Below the pieces are notes generated by a model. That model was given only the letters and a program-made list of their open reading frames with translations. It did no database searches and was not told where the DNA came from. Shown piece by piece: positions 1-11,231 of a DNA stretch of 64,000 nt. A program made the position numbers and the translations under genes. Within the stretch, counting starts at the first letter, position 1. Each line of letters opens with the position of its first letter. Source of the DNA: Halogeometricum limi (GTDB lineage: Archaea; Halobacteriota; Halobacteria; Halobacteriales; Haloferacaceae); assembly GCF_900115785.1 (NCBI RefSeq), contig NZ_FOYS01000003.1, positions 124,001 to 188,000 on the forward strand, given 5' to 3'.

Positions 1-1
1 C

Positions 2-229
2 GCGGGCTACACCCGCGAACACGCCCAACTCGGCGCGAGTCCGCGGGGGGCCCTCGCACTCGTCCGGGCCTCGCAGGCCCGCGCCGTCTTCGAGGGGCGC
101 GACTACGTAGTCCCCGACGACGTACAGACCGAAGTACAGAGCGTCTGGGCGCACCGCATCCGAACCGACAGCGACGACACGGGCACATCGGTCGTCGACC
201 GCGCCCTCGACGCGGTGGCGGTCGAGTGA
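2..229 (+). CDS. MoxR-family AAA+ ATPase, C-terminal fragment
   Basis: The open frame enters from the left edge and stops at 227-229, so only about 75 C-terminal residues are visible. They carry the lid-domain signature of MoxR ATPases (GASPRGALALVRASQARA, then a PDDV stretch). MoxR proteins are AAA+ chaperone-like ATPases usually encoded next to DUF58 and transglutaminase-like membrane proteins, which is exactly what follows here: the DUF58 gene starts 4 bp after this stop, so the three are very likely one operon. The P-loop and sensor motifs lie outside the window. The family call rests on the lid sequence plus this gene order. Confidence 0.85.
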   Translation, partial: AGYTREHAQLGASPRGALALVRASQARAVFEGRDYVVPDDVQTEVQSVWAHRIRTDSDDTGTSVVDRALDAVAVE

Positions 230-233
230 CCCG

Positions 234-1243
234 ATGCGCCTGACTCGACGCGGCTACGTCGTCTGCGGGCTAATCGTCGTCGCCCTCGCTCTCGGTCTCA
301 GCTTCGGTCCGCGCGCGCTCAACGCCGTCGTCCTCCCGGCGGCCGTCGCACTCGTCGCCGCACTCGTGCAGGTGCGTCGCGCGGTCGCCCCGACGGTCGA
401 ACGGACCGTCCCGGGCGACGACTTCCCCGACCGGACCGGCACGGTCACTCTCTCGCTCTCGGTCGACCGCTCCTACCCGGCGACGCTCGTCGACTCGCTC
501 CCGTTCGGCGTCGACGGCGACGCCGAGGTGGACACCCTCGTCGGCGGCGACCCCGTCTCCTACGACGTCACGTACCGCCGACGCGGCGAACACGAACTCG
601 GCCCCCTGACCGTCGTCGCCAGCGACGTCCTCGGCCTCGTCGAACGCGAACTCGTCGCGCCGGGAACCGACTCCCTCCTCGTCTTCCCGCGCGTCAGGCG
701 CGTCTCGACGGGGACGCGCCACGACCTCTGGGCGCTCTACGACGCGCAGGTGTCGCCTCGCAGAGAGGAGTTCGATGGCCTCCGCGAGTACGTCCGCGGC
801 GACTCGCTCAGAGACGTCCACTGGAAGTCCTCGGCGAAGCGAGACGACCTCATCGTTAAGGAGTTCGTCGCGGAGACGGACGCCTCCAGCGTCCACGTCT
901 CGGCCGGCGGGGCGCGGAGCGCCGGCGACCAGATGGCAGAGGCCGCGGCGACGCTCTGTCTCACCTTCTCGTCGTCCGGCATCCCCGTCAAACTCACCAC
1001 CCCCTCCGGCGTGGTGAACGCGACGGCGGGGGACGACGGCGCGCTCCTCGAACACCTCGCTCGCGCCGACAGCGGCCCCGTCCCCGACGACAGCGCTGAC
1101 GTCGTCGTCACGGCCAGCGAGGCGGCGACGCGCGTCCGGTTCGGCGACACCGAGACGACGTTCGACCGGTTGGTCGCGCCGGGGTCGTCCCGGGGGGGCG
1201 CGGGCGGCGCTCTCGGCGAGGTGCCGTCGACGGAGGTGCCCGC

Positions 1244-1247
<4 letters not shown>
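234..1247 (+). CDS. DUF58 domain-containing membrane protein
   Basis: 337 residues. Two hydrophobic segments lie near the N-terminus (about residues 10-45), followed by a beta-rich extracytoplasmic stretch. The family signature G-DSLRDVHWKSSAKRDDLIVKEF lies around residues 190-212 and matches the conserved R-x-I/V-HWK-x-A region of DUF58, which continues into a vWA-like fold. DUF58 proteins co-occur with MoxR ATPases and transglutaminase-like proteins and are thought to act in envelope or complex assembly; no biochemical role is established. The start is just downstream of the MoxR stop and the 3' end overlaps the next start by 4 bp (GTGA), indicating translational coupling. Confidence 0.88.
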
Positions 1248-3903
<2,656 letters not shown>

Positions 3904-4005
3904 CGACCGTACCTCTCCGTTTCTGATTCTGTGCCTCCCCTCGTCGTCGAGCGACGCCCTCGTCGCTGCGACACGCTCATTCTCTCCGACCGACTATCGG
4001 TTCGC

Positions 4006-4593
4006 GTGAGCGAACGATGGTACCGGCTCGGAACCGCGGGACTGCTCGTGACTGCGCTGGGCGTGAGCGGTGCGCTTCGGCGGCGGGCAGACACCGGCGA
4101 GGCGGTCGGTCGACGCGCGCAGGGGGCGTCGCTCTGGGTCCTCCGCGGGGCCGTGCTCGGAGTTGCCGGGTTGGTGCTCGGCTACCTCGTCGTGCCGACC
4201 CGCGTCGCGTGGGCGCGAGTCGACCTCCCGCGTTCCGTTCGGTGGGCCGGTGGCCTGCTGGCGACGGCGTGTCTGCCCCTCCTCTACTGGGTGTTCGCCA
4301 CGCTCGGCCGCAACGTGTCGCCGACGGCGAACGTCAGAGCGGAGGCCACGCTCGTCACCGACGGTCCGTACCGGTACGTCCGTCACCCGCTGTACACCGT
4401 CGCGACCGCGTTCTGGCTGGGTCTCTGTCTCCTCTCGGGACTGTGGGCCGTCGCCCTCGCCCTCGCTCTCGGCGTGTCGGTCATCGTGCGGCGGACGGAG
4501 GAGGAAGAACGGCAGTTGACCGACCGCTTCGGAGAGGCGTACAGCGAGTACTGCGAGCGAACCGGACGGTTCCTCCCACGCGTCTCTCGCTGA
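4006..4593 (+). CDS. Isoprenylcysteine carboxyl methyltransferase / phospholipid methyltransferase-like membrane protein
   Basis: 195 residues from the GTG at 4006, which I prefer over an upstream GTG at 3931 because the intervening sequence is Arg-rich and unlike a protein N-terminus. About five membrane segments are followed by the family signature: DGPYRYVRHPLY, then RRTEEEERQLTDRFGEAYSEYCERTGRFLP near the C-terminus. These motifs define the ICMT/PEMT/NnrU-like fold, which binds S-adenosylmethionine at the membrane face. The substrate cannot be read from sequence; archaeal members are mostly uncharacterised. No operon partner is apparent. Confidence 0.78.
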   Translation: MSERWYRLGTAGLLVTALGVSGALRRRADTGEAVGRRAQGASLWVLRGAVLGVAGLVLGYLVVPTRVAWARVDLPRSVRWAGGLLATACLPLLYWVFATLGRNVSPTANVRAEATLVTDGPYRYVRHPLYTVATAFWLGLCLLSGLWAVALALALGVSVIVRRTEEEERQLTDRFGEAYSEYCERTGRFLPRVSR

Positions 4594-4627
4594 TGCGATT
4601 CGAGCGGCCTCGGAGCGCAGAGGCGAC

Positions 4628-4999
4628 TCAGAAGGGGGCGTCTGGACCTTCGTCCGCGTCCGAATCGGAGTCGGATTCGGCGTCGGTCGACTCCAACGGC
4701 CCGTCCCACGCCTCGAGGCCGCCGCGCATGCTCTCGACCGTCGCGTCGGCGGTTCCCTCGAAGGACTTGATGAGTCGGGCCGCCTGCACGCTCGCCTTCC
4801 CGTGCGGGCAGACGGTGACGATTCTGTCGGCACCCGAGAGCGACTCGACGCGGTTCGGCAACTCCGCGAACGGGACGTTCTCGCTCCCGGGGATGTGCGC
4901 GCGCGAGAACGCACCGGCGGACCGAATGTCGACCACGCGAGGGGCGTCGTCGCCGTCGAGCAACGACCGCACCGTCTCGGGGTCAATCTCGTCGTCCAT
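4628..4999 (-). CDS. Single-domain rhodanese-like protein
   Basis: 123 residues from the ATG at 4999. The rhodanese fold is recognisable: VVDIRSAGAFSRAHIPGSENVPF near the N-terminus and the active-site loop VCPHGKAS around residue 66, with the catalytic cysteine present. Such proteins carry sulfane sulfur as a persulfide and take part in sulfur transfer or cyanide detoxification. The C-terminal 20 residues are a Ser/Asp/Glu-rich acidic tail, typical of halophilic proteins. The longer frame reading in from 5620 is rejected because it runs through the Nudix gene. Confidence 0.88.
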   Translation of the reverse strand: MDDEIDPETVRSLLDGDDAPRVVDIRSAGAFSRAHIPGSENVPFAELPNRVESLSGADRIVTVCPHGKASVQAARLIKSFEGTADATVESMRGGLEAWDGPLESTDAESDSDSDADEGPDAPF

Positions 5000-5100
5000 A
5001 CCCCGGGAAAGCGGACGCCGAGAGATAAGCGTGCGGGTGGCGGTGCGTCCTGCGACCGGCCGCCGACTCGCGCCGACTCGCGTCGGCGTCGGGTCGCGTG

Positions 5101-5664
5101 TCAGAGCACGCCGTCTTCGCGGGCGAGGAGGACGCCTTCGACGGTGGCGTCGTTCGTCGGACTCGCGCGCGCCACGTCGACGGCGTCTTCGACCGGCACC
5201 GTCCGAACCGAGAGGAACTCGTTGTCGTCTAACTCGGCGCCGACCGGTCTGAGTCCCTCGGCGAAGACGAACGCGCGGCGGTGCCGCAGGAGGCCCGTCG
5301 AACACCAGACGTCCTGTAGCAGGGAACTGCTCGACGCCTCGAACCCCGTCTCCTCTCTGAGTTCTCGCTCCGCTGCCTGCGTGTAGGACTCTCCCTCTTC
5401 GACGATTCCCGCCGGCAGTTCCAGTTGCGTCTCGCGAATCGTCGGACGGTACTGTTCGACCAGCACGAGTTGGTCGTCCTGCACCGCGACGACGACGACG
5501 GCGGTGGCGAGTTCCGCCCAGTAGTACCGTTTCGTACTGCCGTCGGGTTGCTCGACGAGGTCGTAGCCGCCGGTGAACCACCCCGTCTCGTACTCGACCG
5601 CGGATTCGAGGACGGGCCACTCGGGGTCGGGCAACGGTTCGTGTCGACGTCCGTCTCCGTTCAT
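5101..5664 (-). CDS. Nudix hydrolase, ADP-ribose pyrophosphatase-like
   Basis: 187 residues from the ATG at 5664; six more in-frame residues are possible from 5682. A complete Nudix box is visible, G-IVEEGESYTQAAERELREETGF, preceded by the ELPAG that is typical of ADP-ribose/nucleoside-diphosphate-sugar hydrolases. The reaction would be Mg-dependent hydrolysis of a nucleoside diphosphate linked to another moiety. The gene lies about 100 bp upstream of the rhodanese gene on the same strand and could be co-transcribed with it. The exact substrate is inferred only from family resemblance. Confidence 0.87.
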   Translation of the reverse strand: MNGDGRRHEPLPDPEWPVLESAVEYETGWFTGGYDLVEQPDGSTKRYYWAELATAVVVVAVQDDQLVLVEQYRPTIRETQLELPAGIVEEGESYTQAAERELREETGFEASSSSLLQDVWCSTGLLRHRRAFVFAEGLRPVGAELDDNEFLSVRTVPVEDAVDVARASPTNDATVEGVLLAREDGVL

Positions 5665-5711
5665 ACGCCCTGTTCGGCGCATCGTGGTTTATACTGTCGC
5701 CCCGCGGCGAC

Positions 5712-6203
5712 TCACTCGGTCTCGGTGCCGTCGTCTCCGGTGTCGCTTTCGCCCGGTCGGTCGTCGTCCGTGTCGCTCTCGTCCGCCTCGAACCGCGACC
5801 GGTACAGTCGGCTGAACGCCTGCCGTCTGAGGGTGCCGACGGCCGCCTCGCGTTCGTTCTCGTACGTCGCCGCGACGACTCGTTCGGCGAACGGCGCGGC
5901 GTGCCAGACGACGTTCGCGACGTTCCCGCTTCCCACCTCGGTCACCTCGTAGTCCGGGTGGTCGGCCGTCCACGCCTCGAACTCCGCGCGCGTGCCGACG
6001 TGGACGCGGAGGCGTTCGGCGAACAGCACGTTCCGGGCGGCTTCGACGACGTCGCTCGTGACGCGTTCTCGGTACTCCTCGCGGTCGAACGCCATCACTT
6101 TGGCCGTCTCGCGGACGACCTGCTGGGCGGTCGGTCCGGCCGCCTCGAACGCCTCGCGTGCCGCCGTCTCTGTCTCGGGGGCGAGTGTCCCTTCGGTCTC
6201 CAT
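5712..6203 (-). CDS. Haloarchaeal conserved protein, probably DUF5809
   Basis: 163 residues. An alpha-helical N-terminal half (ETAAREAFEAAGPTAQQVV) is followed by a mixed segment containing EVGSGNVANVVWHAAPFAERVVAATYENE and an acidic Asp/Glu-rich tail after about residue 140. I recognise it as a haloarchaea-restricted family, most likely DUF5809, commonly found next to the zinc-finger protein encoded immediately upstream at 6276-6770. No catalytic motif is evident. The function is unknown; genomic pairing suggests a shared role with its neighbour. Confidence 0.72.
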   Translation of the reverse strand: METEGTLAPETETAAREAFEAAGPTAQQVVRETAKVMAFDREEYRERVTSDVVEAARNVLFAERLRVHVGTRAEFEAWTADHPDYEVTEVGSGNVANVVWHAAPFAERVVAATYENEREAAVGTLRRQAFSRLYRSRFEADESDTDDDRPGESDTGDDGTETE

Positions 6204-6275
6204 GTCGTCACCTGCCCGCCCCGAGCGTGAACCGCTTTCGGTCGCCCGCCGCGGGCGTCGCCGGTTCCGTGAGAA

Positions 6276-6770
<495 letters not shown>

Positions 6771-6833
6771 GTTCGTCGATTAGCTGTCGCAGTACAAGGC
6801 TCGTACGGTCGAACGGCGCGTTCTCGGTCCGCT

Positions 6834-7208
6834 TCAGAGGTCGTCCAGCGAGGACGGGTCCTCCACGACGACGACTCCGTTCTCCGAGATGGAGACGTTG
6901 TAGCCGACGTACGTGAATCGGACCCGTGAGGGGGATGCATCGTCGTGCGTGGTTGGCTGTCCGCCGTCCGTCGCCGGGCGGCCGCGGGCGCGGGCGGGTG
7001 CGAACAGATTCTCTAGCGCATCTGGGTCGACGACGGTACCGACTGGCGGGAGCGTCATCGCGTCGTCCGGGTCACCCGTCCACGCCTCGGCGGCGGCGCG
7101 AGCGATGGTGACCGCCAGACACTCCGGTCCGTCCCAGTCGTGTTGAACGACTATCTCCACTGCTTCGCTCGTTCCCAGTTCTTCCCCGTTCGTTGGTAGG
7201 TCGTTCAT
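6834..7208 (-). CDS. HalOD1 output-domain protein
   Basis: 124 residues. The HalOD1 signature is visible: EIVVQHDWDGPECLAVTIARAAAEAW near the N-terminus, then LPPVGTVVDPDALENLF, and a C-terminal VRFTYVGYNVSISENGVVVVED. HalOD1 is a haloarchaeal domain proposed to be an output module of signalling systems; it usually occurs alone or fused to response regulators. Here it sits downstream of a large Bat-type sensor gene on the same strand, with a 20-bp perfect palindrome between them. Confidence 0.85.
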   Translation of the reverse strand: MNDLPTNGEELGTSEAVEIVVQHDWDGPECLAVTIARAAAEAWTGDPDDAMTLPPVGTVVDPDALENLFAPARARGRPATDGGQPTTHDDASPSRVRFTYVGYNVSISENGVVVVEDPSSLDDL

Positions 7209-7302
7209 AGCTTCTGTCGCCGGCCCCCACGCCGACGTCCTGACTGTTACCGTCCGAGGTAATAGTATTCGTCTCTACTATGGTAGTGTCATACTTCCCA
7301 CG

Positions 7303-7322
7303 GACACTATTCGAATAGTGTC
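7303..7322. promoter_or_regulatory. 20-bp perfect palindrome between the Bat-like and HalOD1 genes
   Basis: The sequence GACACTATTCGAATAGTGTC is its own reverse complement. It begins 11 bp beyond the stop of the leftward Bat-like gene and lies about 35-55 bp upstream of an AT-rich TATA candidate (7259-7272) for the leftward HalOD1 gene. It could be a dimeric regulator site or an RNA hairpin at the end of the upstream transcript; the sequence does not discriminate. Confidence 0.5.
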
Positions 7323-7332
7323 TCACTCGCTC

Positions 7333-10300
7333 TCACTGCAACGTCCGCTCCAAGAGTTTCCGTTCTGCGACCCGGAGGTGGTACTGGAACGTCGGCGACG
7401 ACACGTCGAAGGCGTCCGCAAGCGTCGACACCGACGTCTTACGCGGCCAGTCGTACAGTCCGCCGTGGAAGGCCGACGATATCGCCTCCCGTTGGCGTTC
7501 GGTCCACGCGTCGTCGAGTCGGGCCCTGAACCCCACCGCGGACTCCGTGGGTTCGCTGACCGTCCGCCGGGCGACGAGTTGGGTGTCGGAGTACACCGCG
7601 GCGAACGCCTCGACGATGGAGCGCACGCTCTCGTCGGAGGGAACCGTCAACGACAGCGTACACTCTTCGCCGTCCGCGCGCATCTCGTGCAGTCGTCCTC
7701 GCCCCGTGTACAAGCGGTCGAACAGCGACGTGTCGGGCGGGCGAACCTCGTAGAGATGCTCGTCGTCGTCCTCGTCGGTGAGTTCGCGAACGACCGTTCC
7801 CGCCGGGAGTGCCGCCGCCGCCGCCTCGTACGGTGCGACGGTCCGAACGAACGCGCGGTACTCGCCCTCCGTCGTCGGAACGATTCCCGTCACCGTCGCC
7901 GTCTCGTTCGTCGCCGCCGCCAGACGGACGAGGAAGTGGTGGTCGTCTCGAATCACCAACTCCACCTCGGTCTGCTGGTCGCCGAGCATCGGACGAGAGC
8001 GTCCGAGTCGGTCGATGGCGGCCCCGAGCGTCTCTCCTAACTCGACGAGGACGTCGCCGTCCTCCCCGACGAACATCTCCGGACGCGTGCCGTGGACGAC
8101 GAGCACTCTGTTCTCGCCCGCGGGGACGACGATGAGAGAGCGGAACCCGCGAGAGAGCGCGTCCCGTCGGTGTGGCTGCCACGCCGGGTCGTTCAACACG
8201 TCGTCGACGACTGCGCGCCGACCGCTGGACGCGACGCGGGAGAGTAACGCGGGGAACGGCGGCGTCTGGGCCACCGCCGAGAGACGGGCCGCGTAGCCGT
8301 CGTCGACACCGGCCGTCGTCGTCGGCGTCGCCCCTTCGCCGTCGGCCGACCCGCCGTCGAACTCGCAGAGCCACGCGAAGCGGTACGGTTCCGCCTCGAC
8401 GAGACGTTCGCACGCCCGGGCCATCGCCTCCTCCGTCGTCGCGGCGCGGACGACGGAGCGAGTCACGCCTCTGACCGTCCGGTTGATTCGGTTCAGCTTC
8501 GTCAGTCGGTCGTTCTGTCGTTCGAGTCGCTGGTCGCGTTCCTGTAGCGCCTCGTTCGCCTCGACGCTGGTCAACAACTCGCCCATCGTCGCCGCGAGCA
8601 GTCCGAGCACCTCGACGTCCGTCTCCCGACCGGTCTCGCCCGGCGGTTGTTCGACGACGAGGACGCCGTACTGACCGACCGGCGCGAAGTAGACGTGCTC
8701 GTCTCCCGACTCGTAGAGGACGGTCCGTTCGTCGGTGAAGGCAATCCAGCGGAGGTCGTCCTCGGATTCGGCCCCCGCCGCGTACTCCACGTCGTCCGAA
8801 CGCTCGTGCGATTCGAGCGTTCGCTCGACGGCGTCGTAGCCGAAGAAGGCGGCCGAGCAGGGGTCGAACAGGTCGTGACAGCCCTCGATTGTCTGGTCGA
8901 CGACGCTGTCGGTGTCCGTCGCCTGCGCCATCTCGCGCGTCCACTCGTGGAGGGCCGTGAGCGAGCGTTCGCGGTACCGCCGTTCGCTCACGTCGCGAAC
9001 GACGCCGACGGTGCCGACGAACCGGTTCGTCTCCTCGTCGACGATGGCCGAGAACTGCGCCTCTATCCACGCCGTCTCGCCCCCCGGGAGGTCCGCCGGG
9101 AACTCCATCCGTCTCGACTCGCCCGTTTCGGTGGCCTCCGCCCGGAGACGGTCGCTCTCCGTGACGTACTCCTCGTCGATGAGTTCGGAGATGTGGACGC
9201 CGATGAGGTCGGCCTGCGTCCGGCCGAACATCTCCGCGAACGCCGCGTTGACCTGTACGAACTGCTGGTCGGCGTCCAGCGCGTAGACGCCGTCGTCTGC
9301 CGCCTCGACCATCCGTTCGTACCGGAGGAGTTCCATCTCGCGCTCTGCGCTCTCGGTCACGTCGGTGAGGTAGACCGAGAGGCCGGCTTGTGAGGGGTAG
9401 GCCTCCACCTCGTACCACCGGTCGTGCGGCGGGTAGTACGCCTCGAACGACGCTTTCTCGCCGGTTCGCGCGGCGTGTTCGAGTCGGTCACGAAACGGGT
9501 CGGCGTCCTCGAACAGGTCCCAGACGGACGTGCCGAGGAGTTCGCCGGACTCGGTGCTGAGGAGTCGTTCGGCCTCCGGATTCGCGTACGTGACGCGCCA
9601 GCCGTCGTCCAGTCCGACCAACCCCTGGTCGACGCGGCCGAACACCTCCTCTAACGTCGTGCGAAGCGTCTCCCGTTCGACCACGGCCGCGACGAGCGTC
9701 GCGACGTTCTCGACGAAACGCCTGTCCGCGTCGTCGAACGCGTACGGCTCCGAACCGTACACCGAGAGGACGCCCCACGGGTGGTTCGACCCGCTCACCA
9801 CGACGCTCAGTTCGCTTCTGGCTCCGTCGAACCCCAACGGCGACGCCGCCGCGCCGAGGTCGTCCACCGCCACCGTCGTTCGCTCGACGAGCGCACGCCC
9901 CGCGTTCGTGTCGAGGCCGAGGGCGACACCCCCGACGTAGGCGTCCGGCCATCCGTCGGCGGCGACCATCGACAGGTCGCCCCGCTCTGGCCGTGCGCGG
10001 AAGACGCCGATTCGCTGGGCGTCGAGTCCCTCCGACAGACACCGAATCGTCTCGTCGAACAGTTCCTCTCGGGTCGGCCCGGACACCGAGAACGCGCCGA
10101 GGTCGGACAGCGCCCGTTGGTGTCGGTCCAGACGCGTCCGCATCCGCTCGCTTCGATACGACTCCGCCGCGGACTGGCAGCGTCGGGCCAACCACGTCGC
10201 CTCCGCCTCCGTCCCCTGCACGGTGAGGTAGTCGCTCGCGCCCACCGACAGCGCCGTCTCGGCGACGTCCGTCTTCTCGTCGCCGAGAACCACCACCGGA

Positions 10301-10527
10301 ACCGAGACGTCTTCGCGGTCGAACGCGCCGGTCGAGACGGCCGTCGTCGTCGCGAGGGCGCAGCCGATACCGTCGAACGACGCCGTCTGCGGGTCCGTCT
10401 CCCAGCGGAACGTCGCCGCCGGGGACGCGCGCTCGAACTGCTCGGCGTCGAACCGTTCGGGAAGCGTCCCGACGACCCAGACGGTGTACGAGTCGGTCAC
10501 TCGAAGAACTCCGGCGTGAGACGCCAT
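7333..10527 (-). CDS. Bat-like multi-domain sensor/regulator: receiver-like, GAF, PAS-PAS, GAF-GAF, HTH_10
   Basis: 1064 residues from the ATG at 10527; the longer upstream frame is a shadow of rimI. Domains in order: a degenerate receiver-like region (1-125, phospho-acceptor not convincing), GAF (150-285), PAS (290-395), PAS (400-515, with DGVYALDADQQFVQVNAAFAEMFGR), GAF (520-670), a second GAF (695-850), the conserved Bat C-terminal region, and a terminal HTH of the bacterioopsin-activator type (TSVSTLADAFDVSSPTFQYHLRVAERKLLERTL). Such proteins are cytoplasmic one-component regulators sensing redox, light or metabolites. The targets are unknown; the adjacent HalOD1 gene is a candidate. rimI lies 50 bp upstream on the same strand. 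Confidence 0.88.
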   Translation of the reverse strand: MASHAGVLRVTDSYTVWVVGTLPERFDAEQFERASPAATFRWETDPQTASFDGIGCALATTTAVSTGAFDREDVSVPVVVLGDEKTDVAETALSVGASDYLTVQGTEAEATWLARRCQSAAESYRSERMRTRLDRHQRALSDLGAFSVSGPTREELFDETIRCLSEGLDAQRIGVFRARPERGDLSMVAADGWPDAYVGGVALGLDTNAGRALVERTTVAVDDLGAAASPLGFDGARSELSVVVSGSNHPWGVLSVYGSEPYAFDDADRRFVENVATLVAAVVERETLRTTLEEVFGRVDQGLVGLDDGWRVTYANPEAERLLSTESGELLGTSVWDLFEDADPFRDRLEHAARTGEKASFEAYYPPHDRWYEVEAYPSQAGLSVYLTDVTESAEREMELLRYERMVEAADDGVYALDADQQFVQVNAAFAEMFGRTQADLIGVHISELIDEEYVTESDRLRAEATETGESRRMEFPADLPGGETAWIEAQFSAIVDEETNRFVGTVGVVRDVSERRYRERSLTALHEWTREMAQATDTDSVVDQTIEGCHDLFDPCSAAFFGYDAVERTLESHERSDDVEYAAGAESEDDLRWIAFTDERTVLYESGDEHVYFAPVGQYGVLVVEQPPGETGRETDVEVLGLLAATMGELLTSVEANEALQERDQRLERQNDRLTKLNRINRTVRGVTRSVVRAATTEEAMARACERLVEAEPYRFAWLCEFDGGSADGEGATPTTTAGVDDGYAARLSAVAQTPPFPALLSRVASSGRRAVVDDVLNDPAWQPHRRDALSRGFRSLIVVPAGENRVLVVHGTRPEMFVGEDGDVLVELGETLGAAIDRLGRSRPMLGDQQTEVELVIRDDHHFLVRLAAATNETATVTGIVPTTEGEYRAFVRTVAPYEAAAAALPAGTVVRELTDEDDDEHLYEVRPPDTSLFDRLYTGRGRLHEMRADGEECTLSLTVPSDESVRSIVEAFAAVYSDTQLVARRTVSEPTESAVGFRARLDDAWTERQREAISSAFHGGLYDWPRKTSVSTLADAFDVSSPTFQYHLRVAERKLLERTLQ

Positions 10528-10577
10528 CACGTTGTCGCCGTTCGGCGTCGGTTCGCCCGTCGTCGCCGCGGCGTCGC

Positions 10578-11120
10578 TCAGGCCTGCCACGCCGCGACGT
10601 CGAGGACCATGAGGAAGGCGTCCTCGCCGTCGGCGTAGTAGGAGGGGAGTCGGCGCATCGGCTCGAACCCGACGTCCCGGTAGAGCGAGAGCGCGGGTTC
10701 GTTGCTGGCGCGGACTTCGAGTTTGACGACGGCGGCCCCCGAAAAGGAGAGCGAGACCAGTCCGCGGCGGAGGAGACGCCGCCCCAGTCCCGTCCCGCGC
10801 GCCTCCGGCGCGACGGCGAGGTCCTTCACGTGGCCGATGTCGCGGCCGTGGTTCGGCATCACGTCGGCGACGACGTAGCCGAGGACGCTCCCCTGGCGGA
10901 CGGCGACGAGGAAGCTCGGTTCGTCGAGGAACGACTCGAACGCCGTGTACGGCCACGGCTCGGTGAAACAGCGCTTCTCGATTCGAAGCACGTCCAGCAG
11001 GTCCGCGCGCTCGACGCGCCGAATCTCCACGCTCGCGGACGGGTCGCCCGCCGCCGCCTCGCCGTCGGACTCGGCCGACGACGGGTCTTCGTGCTCCGAT
11101 TTCGGGGTCCCCTCGGTCAC
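10578..11120 (-). CDS. rimI: RimI-type GNAT N-acetyltransferase (ribosomal protein / N-terminal acetyltransferase)
   Basis: 180 residues. After a 30-residue acidic N-terminal extension the GNAT fold starts at IRRVERADLLDVLRIEKRCFTEPWPY, a strong RimI/Ard1 signature. The acetyl-CoA pyrophosphate loop is present as ARGTGLGRRLLRRG, and SNEPALSLYRDVGF follows. Archaeal RimI/Ard1 homologues acetylate protein N-termini. The acidic extension is normal for haloarchaea. The gene lies directly upstream of the Bat-like regulator, 50 bp apart. Confidence 0.9.
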   Translation of the reverse strand: MTEGTPKSEHEDPSSAESDGEAAAGDPSASVEIRRVERADLLDVLRIEKRCFTEPWPYTAFESFLDEPSFLVAVRQGSVLGYVVADVMPNHGRDIGHVKDLAVAPEARGTGLGRRLLRRGLVSLSFSGAAVVKLEVRASNEPALSLYRDVGFEPMRRLPSYYADGEDAFLMVLDVAAWQA

Positions 11121-11231
11121 TCTCTCTTCGTACGCGTGGCGCGTGCAAAAGTTCGGTGGTCGCTCGCAGGCGGTGACGGCGTCGTCACTCGCCGGGTCGC
11201 GCGTCGAAAAAGAACGGGATGCGGTGTCTGC

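Noticed and set aside
10528-11148. Upstream extension of the Bat-like frame
   Set aside because: The extension overlaps rimI in another frame and is Arg-rich; the PAS/GAF protein has a good start at 10527.
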